Part shown: one piece after another, positions 34,697 through 46,811 of the stretch
Numbering within the stretch: the stretch's first letter is position 1
Layout of the letters: every line of letters begins with the position of its first letter
NCBI GenBank assembly: GCA_030770535.1
Contig: JASVEC010000067.1
Span: 1 to 64,000 of the forward strand
From: Batkoa obscura
Taxonomy: Eukaryota; Entomophthoromycota; Entomophthoromycetes; Entomophthorales; Batkoaceae
Direction: 5' to 3'
DNA length: 64,000 nt
Made by a program: the position numbers and the translations under genes
The notes under the pieces: generated by a model
Database searches by the model: none
Told to the model about the DNA's origin: nothing
The model's input: only the letters and a program-made list of their open reading frames with translations

Positions 34697-35026
34697 ATGA
34701 AATTCAGTTCTCTCCTCGTTATTAATCTCCCCCTTTATCTATCTTCTTATTTAGCTCCCCCAACAGTTGATTATCAAACTCAATTCAATGCTATGGCTTC
34801 TCAAATTCAAAATGGGTTTAATCAACATTTTAATACACTCAATAGAGCCTACGTTCGTAATAATAACAATGGAGGATTGAAAGTGGACTATTCTAATAGT
34901 AAAACGGATAATAATGGTGGCTACTCTAATACTGTGGTTTACAGTAGTGGTAATATTCAACCTGATATTCAAGTTTATGATGATGGTAATGGAAGTAAAA
35001 GTGTAGTGGCTACTTATCATTCATAA
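34697..35026 (+). CDS. Small secreted Asn/Ser/Tyr-rich protein (109 aa)
   Basis: A signal peptide (MKFSSLLVINLPLYLSSYLA) precedes a mature part of ~90 residues. The mature part starts with an amphipathic stretch (YQTQFNAMASQIQNGFNQHFNTLN), then an Asn/Gly/Ser/Tyr-rich region with beta-like alternation (NGGYSNTVVYSSGNIQPDIQVYDDGNG). There is no cysteine, dibasic site or GPI tail, and no family is recognised. A TATA-like box at the usual distance supports it being expressed. It is probably a wall-associated or released small protein. Confidence 0.65.
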   Translation: MKFSSLLVINLPLYLSSYLAPPTVDYQTQFNAMASQIQNGFNQHFNTLNRAYVRNNNNGGLKVDYSNSKTDNNGGYSNTVVYSSGNIQPDIQVYDDGNGSKSVVATYHS

Positions 35027-35657
35027 CTAATTTTTATAAAAAAAATATATTCAATATTTCTAGCATATCGATTAAGTATTAATAAAAAAATTATCTATTA
35101 TTTAGAATGAATTTTTATTATTTATTTTATTTTATTTTATCTTTGATTTTTTAATTATTGTTTTCATTATATTAATATTTTTTAAGTTTGAATAAGATGG
35201 ACTAATAACTTTATTATTGAAAATAAAATTAATAAATAATAGAAATTAAGTTAGAATATAGTTTGGAAATAAAACAGAACCAGCTTTTCAATAGAATTTT
35301 ACAATTTTGTTGCTTCTTTTTAATCTACATCCATCACCGCTCAATGGGAAGGCTTTAAGGAAGAAGAAAGAAACTGGACTTCACTAAGCCACTCTGCTGT
35401 TATCAAAGGTAGTAATTAATTGAATTTAATCTTTCCTTTTAGTCATACTCCATTAATACTTTAGTTTCTTAAGCTATGTGATTAAAATGTTTTTATTCTT
35501 TATTGTAACTAATAAGGTGTCAAATCTAGTCTTTTAAGAGAGAGAAAATAAAATTTATTATCAAATTTTTAATGTCATAAGATAATTTAATAATATTAAA
35601 ATGAAATGGCTACAATAAACTTTTTAAAATTATACAAATTTAAAAAAATAAACAAAT
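35027..35657. other. Intergenic, AT-rich
   Basis: Nothing recognised up to MITE-like element 16. Confidence 0.5.
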
Positions 35658-35755
35658 GGTAATGTTTTTTTATGTTTGAATTTTACTAACATTTTTATCC
35701 GCTCAAATAGTGCTTAAAAGATGGAAAAAGTGATGAAGTCAAAAAAAACATCCTC
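35658..35755 (+). mobile_element. MITE-like element 16
   Basis: GGTAATGTTTTTTTATG ... AACATCCTC with AAAT/AAGT flanks. It lies in the 3' region of the Pro-rich protein gene. Confidence 0.85.
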
Positions 35756-35814
35756 AAGTTGATTATCACTTATATTTTCAATAAATAGTTTTATTAATAC
35801 CAAATCCTTACTCC

Positions 35815-36333
35815 TTAATAATAAACTGGTGATTTATAACTAGGTGGGGCAATAATAGGAATATAATTGTTAGGAGTATTTGGAGAATTAGGGGTGTTTG
35901 GACTATTTGGAGAATTACTATATCCTGGGGTACTAATGATTGGTATATAATCTTTGGGAGCACTTGGGCCTTGTGAATAGCCTGGTGTATTAATTGGTGG
36001 AGTATTAGTGTTGGGGGCATTTGGACCTTGTGAATAACCAGGGGTATTAACTGGTGGGATATAATTACTTGGTGAGCTAGGACCGGAAGAATAACCAGGA
36101 GAATTAATAGGTGGGGTATTGGTGTTTGGGGTACTTGGACCTTGTGAATAGCCTGGTGCATTGATTGGCGGAGTGTTAGTATTTGGGGTACTTGGACCTT
36201 GTGAATAACCAGGAGTGTTAACGGTAGGGATATAGTTAGTTGGACTCTTTACAGTGATTTGAATATCATTATTATTATAGTCATTAGCTTTAATTATGGA
36301 GATCAAAGTAAGTAAAATTAATTGATAGTTCAT
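35815..36333 (-). CDS. Secreted Pro-rich tandem-repeat protein (172 aa)
   Basis: A signal peptide (MNYQLILLTLISIIKA) is followed by a short Asn/Asp region and about six ~19-residue repeats built on PGYSQGPS[TA]P. Each repeat continues with either NTNTPPIN or NYIP[PI][VI]. The tail is SYKSPVYY. There is no cysteine, dibasic processing site or GPI tail. The periodic Pro/Tyr/Ser/Gly composition suggests an extended structural wall or matrix protein. A TATA-like box lies 90 bp upstream. No family is recognised. Confidence 0.75.
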   Translation of the reverse strand: MNYQLILLTLISIIKANDYNNNDIQITVKSPTNYIPTVNTPGYSQGPSTPNTNTPPINAPGYSQGPSTPNTNTPPINSPGYSSGPSSPSNYIPPVNTPGYSQGPNAPNTNTPPINTPGYSQGPSAPKDYIPIISTPGYSNSPNSPNTPNSPNTPNNYIPIIAPPSYKSPVYY

Positions 36334-36422
36334 ATTTTTTTTGAATGAAAATTAGGGAATTAAGTAGGATTAATTGGTTAGATACTTGTTTTTTTGTTGT
36401 AATTGAGATTGCAATTATACTT

Positions 36423-36431
36423 CTTTTTATA
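36423..36431 (-). promoter_or_regulatory. TATA-like box of the Pro-rich repeat protein
   Basis: TATAAAAAG on the minus strand, about 90 bp upstream of the ATG at 36333. Confidence 0.45.
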
Positions 36432-37603
36432 CTTTATTTTAACAATAATAGTTGTATTATTTTTAAGTAAAATATTAGGTTTTATGGAGTGTCGTTATTC
36501 TTTTGTTCAACCTAGTTTTATTAGGGTGGTAAGATATAATTTATTAGTTAGTGATAATTTTTGCTAAAAATTTAGTCTAGTTTTGGGTGGGTTGGTTAAT
36601 TTGAAATCTACCCCTGAATTTGAAATGATAAAATTCAAATTTAGCGTATAGCTATTGCAACTCTATTGCGATTTAGTTTGTAGTAATTTTTAGATCTAGG
36701 TATATATTTTTTGGCTTTTTTAAAACTAATCTTTACTTTTTCTATGATTTCAATAAAATTTTTATTCTTAAATGAATTACTAATAAGATCACAATAAAGC
36801 TGTAGTAATATAAGAAGTTTTAGATAAAAAATATATAATCCATAATGCAATTTTGGAATTATTCTAGATTATATAATTAATTAGATTCTATATAATTACT
36901 TACTTAATAGAAAACTATTCTAGCTTTTATTATAGAGTTATTCAGTCTAATTAGTTAAATTAGATATGTTTTTTAGTGTTTTCTGAATTATTTTAGTGAA
37001 TTTTTTGTACCCATTTTGTTTTCAATTGCTAACAGATTGGAATTACGAACCCCCATGTAAATGAACCAAGCTTTGATTTTTCAAATTCAATAAAGATAAA
37101 TTTCCATTATAAAAAAAAGAAGCCTAAGATTTGTGTTACTTAAACCTAAAATTTAAAAAGTTATTTGGTTTAATTGACACCAATAAAAGTAGGGCTTTTT
37201 CATTTTATTTTGATGAGGATGTTATTTTGTTTTGATTAAATATAAGTTGATCAACTTACAGCTATTGCAGGTTTTTTGCGACTTTTTTAGCGTTGATTTT
37301 TGTAGTCACATATTTATATAACTGATTTTTTAATGCATGATCCCTATATTCCAATCAAATATAATATTAGTTTTTTTAAAATGAACAGATAATTGAGTCA
37401 AAAAAGAAGTGTAATAATTATATTATTGAATTTCAATTGGCATCGATTTGCTTTTATCTCTCCAATCAACATGATTACAAAATATTATTCTTTTTATAAA
37501 ACTAATATTAAGGGCTTTTTTAAAACCATTTTTAATATTTTTTATTTATTTTCATCTTTTAAAATTAATAAGAAGACATACAACTCTTTCTGTTTCTATA
37601 ATT
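36432..37603. other. Intergenic, AT-rich
   Basis: Nothing convincing. ORFs at 36641-36850 and 37393-37626 have random Lys/Phe/Tyr-rich composition. Confidence 0.5.
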
Positions 37604-38371
37604 ATGATACGCTTTTTAGAAAATGATAATCATATTGAAAGTCATAATGAACAAATCAATAAAAAACAAAAAATTATTAAAATTTGTATGTTGGGTACTT
37701 CTGGAGTAGGTAAAACTAATTTATTAAATAATTTGACCAAAGGAGAACATGTTAAATTGGTAACTATTTGTACTTTATATATTATTAAAAGAAAACTTTA
37801 TCTAATATTATAGAGCTCAGATGAAGAAATCTTTTATCGAGTACAATATATAGTGAATAAATACTCTTCCAATTCCAAAGTAGTGCATATATGGGATATT
37901 AGTGGTAAATTTTATTCTATAGTAAAAAGATAGAAGTTAATTAAATACAATAGGAAAAAAAGAATATGAAACATTTCTACATTTAGGAGTGAATGATAGT
38001 AAAATAGTACTTGGAGTATTTAATATATGTCAACCAGAAAGTTTATTAATTTTAAGAAATAACTTATTATCAATAATTTATAAAAAGTTAAAAAATTGTC
38101 AATTAATATTAATTGGTACTCATTCCGATTTAAATATGAATTTAGATCATAGGATTACAATAGCTCAAGTAAGTAATTCATAACTACAATTATTAAATAA
38201 CAAATAATTAATAAATTTATTTCTTAGGGTTGGAATATGGCTCAATCTTTAGGTGCCTTAGGGTATTTTCAAATATCAAATAAGAAATTGGAAGATATTG
38301 ATAATTTATCTAATTTTTTATTTGATTTTATTACTTTAAATAAGTTTAAAAAAGAATGTAAAATTATGTAA
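37604..38371 (+). CDS. Atypical Rho-like small GTPase with CaaX box, four exons
   Basis: Proposed exons are 37604-37759, 37814-37904, 37954-38168 and 38228-38371. The introns are 49-59 nt with GT-AG ends, giving 201 aa in one frame. The P-loop is GTSGVGKT (31-38). The G3 motif is WDISGKK (79-85), where Rho/Rac proteins have WDTAGQE. G4 is GTHSDL (137-142), matching the Rho-type GTK.DL except for His. A short GYFQIS stretch stands where ECSA normally is. The protein ends CKIM, a plausible prenylation box. The spacing from GKT to WD (~40 residues) matches Rho proteins, but the conserved switch I Thr and the catalytic Gln are not apparent. It may be a GTP-locked, Rnd-like regulator, which is inference. 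Confidence 0.8.
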
Positions 38372-41300
38372 ACTATTTATTTATAAAATTAAATTAAATT
38401 AAATTAAATTAAATTAATTGATATTATGTTATTGTAATGTATATTCTTAGTTTCATTACTCTTTTTAGTTTAATTTTAGTTAATTTGATTGTTGATAAAA
38501 ATCAATTTAAAATTCAAGAGCTATTAAGAAGATTAGAAATTTGAATTTGAATCTCAGCAAATTGATAACTAAATTAAATTAGTTTGTTGCACTAAACTAA
38601 ATATCTGAAAATTTTGTTTTCACTGAAATTGACTTTTTTCAGGATGTTTTACGTTTAAAAATTCTTCTAAAAAAATATTATAATATAAAACATCCAGTTA
38701 CTATAATAATATATAATTAATTAAATTACAATTAATTAAACTTAAATTATAAAATAGTACTCGATGTTTATAATAAAATACATATTATATTATTATAAGG
38801 TATATCTTTAAGATTTAAAATTTCGATTATAACAATTTTAATTTTTGATTTTGATAAATAATTTAAGGTTGAGATTGAATTCTGATGTGAAATAACTACA
38901 AAAAACATACAGTTAAAAATATTGCTTATTTTTTATTATAATAATAATAGGTTTTTAATCAATTTATACTTCAAAGTTTTTTACATGAAATTTTTATTAG
39001 CTACAAAGTAACATCGAATTTTTTTTTCAAATTACCAATTCAAAGAGATAACTTGTTTTAAATTAAAATACTAAAGCTTTAAAAGTGTATGGACTCAGAT
39101 AGTAAAGTTTAAAGACTTAAAAGGAATGAATGATGGGTATAATTTTAACAATTGAAGAATAACACATTACTTGGGGATCTAATAGTTGCTTTGGGTTATG
39201 TTTAATTCCTTAGTATCCTTAGTAGAAATATACAAACTCATTATAAAGGAGTTTGTCCTGCTACGCCACTAGCATTTATACAGTGAAAAATTGTAAAAGA
39301 TACATAGTAATGGTTGTAAAAATTACAATGAATAGTATAGACTATGCATATGACTAAAAAGGTTGATACAAAGTCAACAAAGTTGGGAAGGGCGGTAAAA
39401 TAATATCATGCAAAACTCATTAATTTTTTTGAAAAAGAAGTATGTAAATATAAAAGGAGATGTAGATAATATTAAATTAGAAATAAAGGTAGATACGGCA
39501 TTAAAATGATAATTACAAGTTTAAATTTCTTAACTTAATAGTTTAAGGCAAGCTTTTTTAAGTTAATATTATTTATTTAAGAAGTTAATAATTGAATATT
39601 CAACTTTGGCTTTAGATCTGTATTTCCATTTGATTTTAATCAATAATTTTTTTAGAATATTTAAATTTCGAAAAAAATAAAATAAAATTTCAAAAATCGA
39701 CTGGTTTAAATTTTAGATTTATTTTAGTTTAAGGGTACAATCGATTACTGATGTTTATTAATTTTTAGCAGTAATTTCGTATTAATTTATTTCGTATAAT
39801 CACCTATTTTAATTTTTCAAGATAAAATAATTTTTGTTTCTATTTTTTATTAACTTCAATATAATTTTAATACTAGTACTAGTAATAGAATTATAATAAA
39901 AGCTCAAATTAATTAATTAATTTCTATCTGGACTTAAGAATCTTAATTTATAAAATGCTTTGAAGTATCCCACTCTCATATGATGGTCATTTTACTCAAC
40001 AATCCTAAAAGCCAAATAGGAATATGGCCTTGTCTTGAAAAATTATGAATAAGCGAGTAGTTTCTATCATAAGGTTTGAGGGGTAAGCATGATCATACTC
40101 ATAGAAAAAGATAGAACAAGTAGGTTGTTATTCTTTGAAAATGTTAGAAAACTTGAATGCTCTGGAAACATTGATTTTCCCTATAAATTTTAGTCGAACT
40201 AAAAGCTTCAAATGAAATGAATCTTAATGATAGTATAGCTGAAGATTAGAGGGTTCTGGTATATTGATGTTGCTAATGAGCTTTATTTACCTGTTTTTGT
40301 CCTTATACTAAGTTTTGACGTGTATAGTATATCTTTTGTTATTTTAAAATATGGCCTCCTTCAAAAGGGGTGCGGTTTACAACTATACTCTTTAAACGTG
40401 TTATGAAACCCAGCTTTGAGGGTGATATTTATCTATACATTAAACATAATCCATTAAACTGCTATCTTAATAATATTCATAGTGTAAAACTATATTAAAT
40501 AAGATCTTATGGTGTTAAATTTACATTAAAATATCAAAAAACTGTGCGAATAAACCGTATGGAAAAGTACCAAGCAATAGTGATTAAATACATTATTAGT
40601 ATTTTAGTACTATATTTAACCTTAATTTTAAATCAATATAATAAGATACTGTGATAATACCTGCTTTGGGGAATTGGATAGCCTCATTCTTTTAGTTATT
40701 AATAATATTATAAGCGCTGATATTATTAATGTATTCAGGAGTTTTTAGTTTAAGGAATGTTAATGTTATATTACTGCGTTTTAATAGGCTGTTTGTATTG
40801 CTGGTTTAGTTTTATTAGTACATCAACCCTTATTTAAATCAAGCTAAACCATATACTGATTGTTTCTATAAGGCTTATTTTTAATTATAAGCAGTACTAA
40901 GTTATGTTTGGAAATTTCATTTCATTTATGAATTCTAATTTACAAAAAGTTCATTGTTAGTCTTCTACGTAATATAAGTTCAAAAATAGAAATTCCAACT
41001 TGAGGTTTTCGTACTATACGTATCACATTCGTCCACTGTTTTAATAATGCATATTGAATTTATTAAAGTAGCTACTTAAAATAGAATAAAAAAGATTTAT
41101 GAATGACCCATAAAACCAGCTTTATTTACAAAGATTTAATTACTTGTTATAAAAACCAATGACAGTAAGGGGGTGGTGGTTATAAAGGTTAAAAAAAGGT
41201 AATAACATCTCGCTCAAATATTAAATTAAATTATCATTGTTATTTTATATAACTATAACATATTAATCTACTACTATTGTTTATATAACTAAGCTAATAA

Positions 41301-42182
41301 ATATAGTAAATCGAATTGGGCTTCCTCGTTATTTGTGCTTCAACACTAAAGTTCTATAAAACAATATTATGAAAGTAAATTTAAACTCAGATTTAGATTT
41401 AATTTTGTAATGTGTAAACGTGCATAAAATAATAAGGATAAAAAATCTCAAGTCATAGAAACCTTGAACTAATTTTTTAAAAATTTCATACAAGATTCAT
41501 CATTGCTATCCTTTTTGGACAGTTTATTGTTCCATGACTAATGTAGTAACTATTATACTCATAATTGAAAGGGGATAAAATAAACCGAGTTTTGAAAACT
41601 TCGAAATTAACGATGAATAAATAGATAATAATTTTGTAATTATCTTTAAACAGTTACTTTTTCATAAGGGAGAAATTCAGTCCCTTGAAACTTAATTTAT
41701 TTAATAATTAACACAATATATTGCTTAGCTTATTTCATTATGCTTCCCATTGTCTCTAGCATAAATACTGTCATTGCCGTATAAATTAATTTATAATATA
41801 CTATTAGTAACCAGTTCATTGCCTTTTGATAGTATTTTCATTCTATAAATGAAACTTTATACTAAAATTACTATATAAATTATAAAGCCATAATGATAAC
41901 AGCAAGATTAATAAATAATAAGTAAATAAATATAAATGTATGACCAGTTGATTTAATGGTACATACTTTATTTCTCATAATATGGGTTAAACCAAATGTA
42001 AATATTAATAAAACAAGTTTTTGAATTACTTCTTTTATTTTCATTTATATACCCAATTAAATAAGTATGTCCTGTATCTTAAGTTAGTATGAAAAGCTCC
42101 CTTCATTTCAAGAAATTTAAATAGGGAATGTAAATATAGTAAAAATATATCTTTTAGTTTTAAATTTTATACTCAAATTAAA
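38372..42182. other. 3.8 kb gene-free stretch
   Basis: No gene recognised. It includes an (AAATT)n run near 38385-38417 and a 54-bp perfect-ended hairpin at 38642-38695. Confidence 0.5.
38642..38695. repeat. Short foldback, possible internal-deletion MITE derivative
   Basis: GGATGTTTTA at the left and TAAAACATCC at the right are inverted copies, resembling the MITE ends around a much shorter centre. Confidence 0.45.
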
Positions 42183-44006
42183 ATGTTGAATGGGACTATC
42201 GATATATTACCTTTAAAATATAAACATAATACTACTTTCAGCTTTAGATCAATCTACTTGAATTATAATAAATCCAATAGATTGACAATAGATTGTACTA
42301 ATATAAGAAATTTCCATGACCATACTAGAGTTCAATTGAATCAAATTACTCCAAAGATTACTTGCGACAAATGTCAATTATTCTTAAATAGTGAACAAAT
42401 CTATACTTACAACGATATCTTAGAACACTTAAAGATGTGCGATGGAATTGATCCTGATCAGCTAGAAATGACAAAGGAGGAGTATCCATGGAAAACTTTG
42501 TCTTGGAGTGAAAATAGGTTGAAATGGCTAATAAGAGATAACTTTATGGTAAGCGGTGATCACCATGGCACGAGTAATGTATCAATGCTATTCCGAAACG
42601 ATAGTAACAATCCAGATGCCTTTTTAAGCTTTGTTGTTTCAACTATTGAAGGTGACGCATTGTCTGTATTGATGATGTCTACTTTTAACAAAGACTCTTT
42701 GGACTGGAATATCCCTATTAAGAAGTTATTAACCGAAGTATTAGTTGATGATGATAGCTATACTACATATGAGAGAAATATAACAACGTCTGATTTATCG
42801 TTAACAGAAACTAGCTTTGATTTCAATAACTATAAGAAGGAAATCGAGTATCTTTATGAGATTTCAGACTATGTTATAGGCGGAAATATAAATAAGTTAG
42901 CCACTATAGCTTCCCTAATCCACGGTACCATAGGAAAATTACCTAAAGATGGTGATGATTCTCGTATTAAGAAGAAGAAAAGAGTCAAGGAAATGATATT
43001 CTATGATACATATTTAGGTGATAACTACTGTTATAAAATTCTTAAAAACAGCGACTTATTTGATGCCACATACCCATTCTCTGTATTGGCGTTCCGTGAC
43101 TGTGATATGTCTCTCATTGACTTCTTGTCTTCTGCTTGGATCCTATATACTGCTCAAGAAGCAAACACAGTTTATGGTACTACTGATTTTACCCATTTCT
43201 ATGCAGGCTGGATTAGCACCAATCTTTTTTTTGAGAAATTAAAAGATTCATTAAATGCAGACAAATTATTATGGCTACCACAGATTTTTTCTGTTTTGAT
43301 GCGTAAATTCGTTGGTGGTAGATCGGTTGAATTAACTCGAGAATTATTAAATACTCCTAGTGCTGCATTCTTAAGATCAAGGGTATCTGGCGGTTTTGGT
43401 GTGACCTGTGCTTTAGCATTTAATCATCCTGAATTAAGTGATGATGTAGAATCTATCAATTTGATCGGGATCTTGGTTACATTATCGCATGATTTGTGGC
43501 AAGAAGTGGATGATAATGTAACCGGTGATGGATTAAATATCGCCTATATTTTACGTCGTGAAGGTTTTTGTCCAATTGCAGTATGGGTTGATGCTGTCAC
43601 CAACGGTTACTTTCCAGATTATGTTATATATCTTTTATTGGGCTGGGCTCTTGGAACCTTAGCCTCACCACGTTATGTCTCAGGATTAGTATCACCATTA
43701 GTTGCTTATAATAAGTTGGAATCTCCTTTAATTAGTGCTTCGAAATTATTCACAAATGTAAATTTAACGCCTAAAAAATATTCAGGAGTTAATAAATGTT
43801 ATACTCATGACGAGTATAATAGCGAAGGTATTTTGGTTGGAGATAAAATCGAAGCAAGTATGGTTCGTAAACGCATTGCCAAATACTGTTCGAATTATAG
43901 CAAGCCGGACAATTGCAATTGTATATATAACATCTTATTTGATTGGCTTAAAACTCAAACTCAATGGGAGTCGGCTTTACCTGAAGCCAAAGTTTATCGT
44001 ATTTAA
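42183..44006 (+). CDS. Unknown 607 aa protein with C2HC motif, IR2 left copy
   Basis: No family was recognised. It has no signal peptide. A possible zinc-binding motif, C-x2-C-x17-H-x3-C, spans Cys61, Cys64, His82 and Cys86, and the right copy keeps it with identical spacing. A well-conserved segment YPWK[TS]LSWSENRLKWL follows, then PDAFLSFVVSTIE. A basic KKKKRVKEM stretch and a mainly helical, partly hydrophobic C-terminal half complete it. Against the right copy, residues 1-408 are only moderately similar (roughly 60-65%), while ~409-597 are identical in protein and DNA. It is intact in both copies, so probably functional. I considered a capsid-like origin but saw no diagnostic motif. Confidence 0.8.
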   Translation: MLNGTIDILPLKYKHNTTFSFRSIYLNYNKSNRLTIDCTNIRNFHDHTRVQLNQITPKITCDKCQLFLNSEQIYTYNDILEHLKMCDGIDPDQLEMTKEEYPWKTLSWSENRLKWLIRDNFMVSGDHHGTSNVSMLFRNDSNNPDAFLSFVVSTIEGDALSVLMMSTFNKDSLDWNIPIKKLLTEVLVDDDSYTTYERNITTSDLSLTETSFDFNNYKKEIEYLYEISDYVIGGNINKLATIASLIHGTIGKLPKDGDDSRIKKKKRVKEMIFYDTYLGDNYCYKILKNSDLFDATYPFSVLAFRDCDMSLIDFLSSAWILYTAQEANTVYGTTDFTHFYAGWISTNLFFEKLKDSLNADKLLWLPQIFSVLMRKFVGGRSVELTRELLNTPSAAFLRSRVSGGFGVTCALAFNHPELSDDVESINLIGILVTLSHDLWQEVDDNVTGDGLNIAYILRREGFCPIAVWVDAVTNGYFPDYVIYLLLGWALGTLASPRYVSGLVSPLVAYNKLESPLISASKLFTNVNLTPKKYSGVNKCYTHDEYNSEGILVGDKIEASMVRKRIAKYCSNYSKPDNCNCIYNILFDWLKTQTQWESALPEAKVYRI

Positions 44007-44765
44007 TTCATTATCTTTATTTTTATCTAATAAATATACACATGCTATCAAATTAATAGTCTGTTTTAATATCCTTAAACCTTCCTTAAACATATACTTG
44101 TAATTATTATCCCTAATTAAATTAGTACCAGTAATGAATAAATCTTCAAAACACAAAATAAGGGAGCTTAGTGAATAAGGAAGATATTCTCATAATAAGT
44201 TAAATTTCATTAAATAATGTTTCAAGATAATAAATTAAAAAAACTAAAATTAATACTCTATTTTGCTATCCTTACAAATTCAAATGTTTGAAAAATAGTG
44301 TAAAATATTATCAGCAGCATTACTTTTATGGTCACCTTTAATCACTTGTAGCATAAATCTATTGTCTACTAACCTATAGAGCTTACTTTACAAAAAAGAA
44401 AATAAATTGTAGGGTACATTATTACAAAAATTTCAATTTAAATGTAGGCTATTAAACACTTGGGATTTACCCTTTCAAGAACTTTAAAAAAAACTTGGGC
44501 TATTATTATTAATATTTGGGATTGGGTGAAAAAGCAGCTCTTTCAAGCTTGATTTTGAATTTCACAGTAATATTACCTTGGGCACACATTTTTTCAAAAG
44601 TCACTTACTATTTTTATATGATTATATCCAAATTTGAATAATAAACCAGTTGACTATCATGGTTTTGTTAAACTGGATTCTTCAATATTAATGTTAATTA
44701 ATTATGGTTGCCAATGTATTTAAAAATAATAATAGTAAACCATAAAATCTATTCAAAAATACCGT
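44007..44765. other. Convergent intergenic region
   Basis: This lies between the 3' ends of the 607 aa gene and the reductase. Nothing else was recognised. Confidence 0.5.
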
Positions 44766-45865
44766 TTATTCTTTAATTTGATAAGGTAAATCAACGAACT
44801 GTTTCAATTGTTCTTTGACAGAAGATTCCAATGAAATATAATTGATACCAAGTACCTCTTTAGATTTGGTGTTATCTAACTTTGGTAAGTCTTCCTCTTT
44901 TGATTCTTGATTGATTTCGGATGGTAAAAGAGCATCAGGTAATAATTTCTTTAATAATCCTGAAAATTCTTCCCAGGAAAAGACGCCATTATTGCAAATG
45001 AATCGTCCACTTGCATTTTTATTTTCATAAGCTCTAATATGAGCTTCACTTACATTACGTATATCTACATAAGTACGTCCCCCTAAGTATAAATATTAGT
45101 TATTGCTAACTATTTAAGATTGAAATTTACCTTTAGGGATAAGCCTATGAACCCCGTTAACGTAATCTTTAATGTGGTCTAAAGCTACATTACTTTCTTT
45201 TCCGTTAATTGACAATTGCTTAGCACCAATTAAAGGTCCAAATACGACCCCTGGATTGACAGTTAAAATTCTATATTTGCCAGGATGTTGCTTCTCAAAC
45301 TCCCATACTTTTAATTCAGCTTGAGTTTTAGAATATGAGTAAGCACATGACTCGATAGTTTCTTTATAGTTGAAATCTTTTTCGGTATAGTAATCCTCTT
45401 TAATATCAAACGTAGTGAATACAGAAGATACGCTACTAGTTACAATAATGTCGGTAATAGTATCAATCTTTAAAATGCTTTCGAGTAAATTTTGGGTTCC
45501 TAATCGCTATTAGTATTGCTAAAATATTACTGATGAATATTAATACCTTCAACTGCAGGTTTAACTTGCTCTTCGTATGGATCAGTAGGTAGATTCTTAA
45601 TCAAAACAGGGGTGGCTAAATGAAACACAGCTTTACACCCTTTTAATGCCGGAAGGAAAGAATCCTTTCTCAATAAATCAGCTTCAAATATATTTAATTG
45701 ATTTGGGAACTCCTCTTTCCATCGATTTAGTATATCACATCTAGGATCTTGAAGTTTTCTTGCTGTGGTATTGACAACATAGCCAAGGTTTAATAAATCA
45801 AAAACCACTTGCTGTGCTATATACCCTGTTCCCCCGCTTACTAAAACTTGCTCTTTTAATGCCAT
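44766..45865 (-). CDS. Extended SDR reductase (Gre2/dihydroflavonol-reductase-like), three exons, IR2 left copy
   Basis: Exons on the minus strand are 45865-45547, 45499-45131 and 45082-44766, giving 334 aa. The introns are 47 and 48 nt, GT-AG. The NAD(P)-binding motif GGTGYIA (11-17) is at the N-terminus. The catalytic triad is visible as Ser129 (VTSSVS) and YSYSK (Tyr160, Lys164), and NPG.VFGP follows. The pattern VEGTQNLLES and the overall length fit the family of yeast Gre2 (methylglyoxal/isovaleraldehyde reductase) and dihydroflavonol-type reductases, which reduce carbonyls with NADPH. The substrate is not predictable. The right copy has the same exon lengths (319, 369, 317). Confidence 0.92.
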
Positions 45866-46811
45866 ATTTTCAATATGAGTTAAATATTAAAAAGCGAATT
45901 TTTTTTTTGAGAATTTGTTTAATTACTATTTATCCACCTAGGCCAATCAAAAGTTAAGTTAATAAGCAAACGATGTCAGTATTCTCAAAGGGAGTAGTTT
46001 CAACGTACTCGATAATTCTTAATTCTTAGCATGATACTATTCGTTAATAAAAATAGTTCTATAATGGTTTTTAAAAATACCAAAATAAAATAATTTAATA
46101 CTATTTGTAAACTTTTCTATACACTATAATTTATTGTCATACTGTGTTTTAATCCTTGGAAAATGACACACAAGTGTTTTTTTGATAAAATATTAGTTAA
46201 ATCGAGATATGTGTAAAGACCTTGATCAGGTATGTCCAAAGAGGTATTTAGCGGCTAAACTAGAGAATATTTTGTAAATAAACCTCACCCACAACCCTTT
46301 CAAAATCTGAGATAATTTTTATTTAATAAACATCCTACTCACTAAAAATAGATATAGTTAAACAGTAGCTGAGACGAGAAATAAATAATTGTAAATTTTT
46401 ATGGGCTATTGAACCATTGTTACAATAACAAAAGGTCGTAAAATGACTGAAAGTTAAGACAAAGGTAGGAGTCATCTGAAACCAAATGGCACTGGTAAAA
46501 AAGGAGATTAAATACTCAATAGGTTATTTTAATCTTTAAAAAATTAAAGATGTTTTACAAGTCATAAAAACTATAGAGAGAAGGTACATTAAAAAATTTA
46601 TACTGCGAGGATTTAGTAAAGAAACAATTGTGAATTAGAAACTATCGCCGGTATGTGTATGGCTAGTCTCAGTTCAACATTAGTAAAAAAACTTATGAAA
46701 TAGAAATAGTAGTAAAAAAAATTAACAATAGAATATATTTTTAAATGCTTTATTAAAAACAAATATGATAGCTTTGATAGCAATTCCTTTGAAAATAATA
46801 ATGTCAAATTA
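45866..46811. other. Intergenic, IR2 left arm
   Basis: AT-rich with no gene recognised. The part next to 46811 is a diverged match to 54205-54350. Confidence 0.5.

Noticed and set aside
42183-44006. Viral capsid (totivirus Gag-like) origin of the 607 aa protein
   Set aside because: A few short resemblances, recalled from memory, were not collinear with the known protein. There is no polymerase or other viral gene nearby, so I left it as an unknown family.
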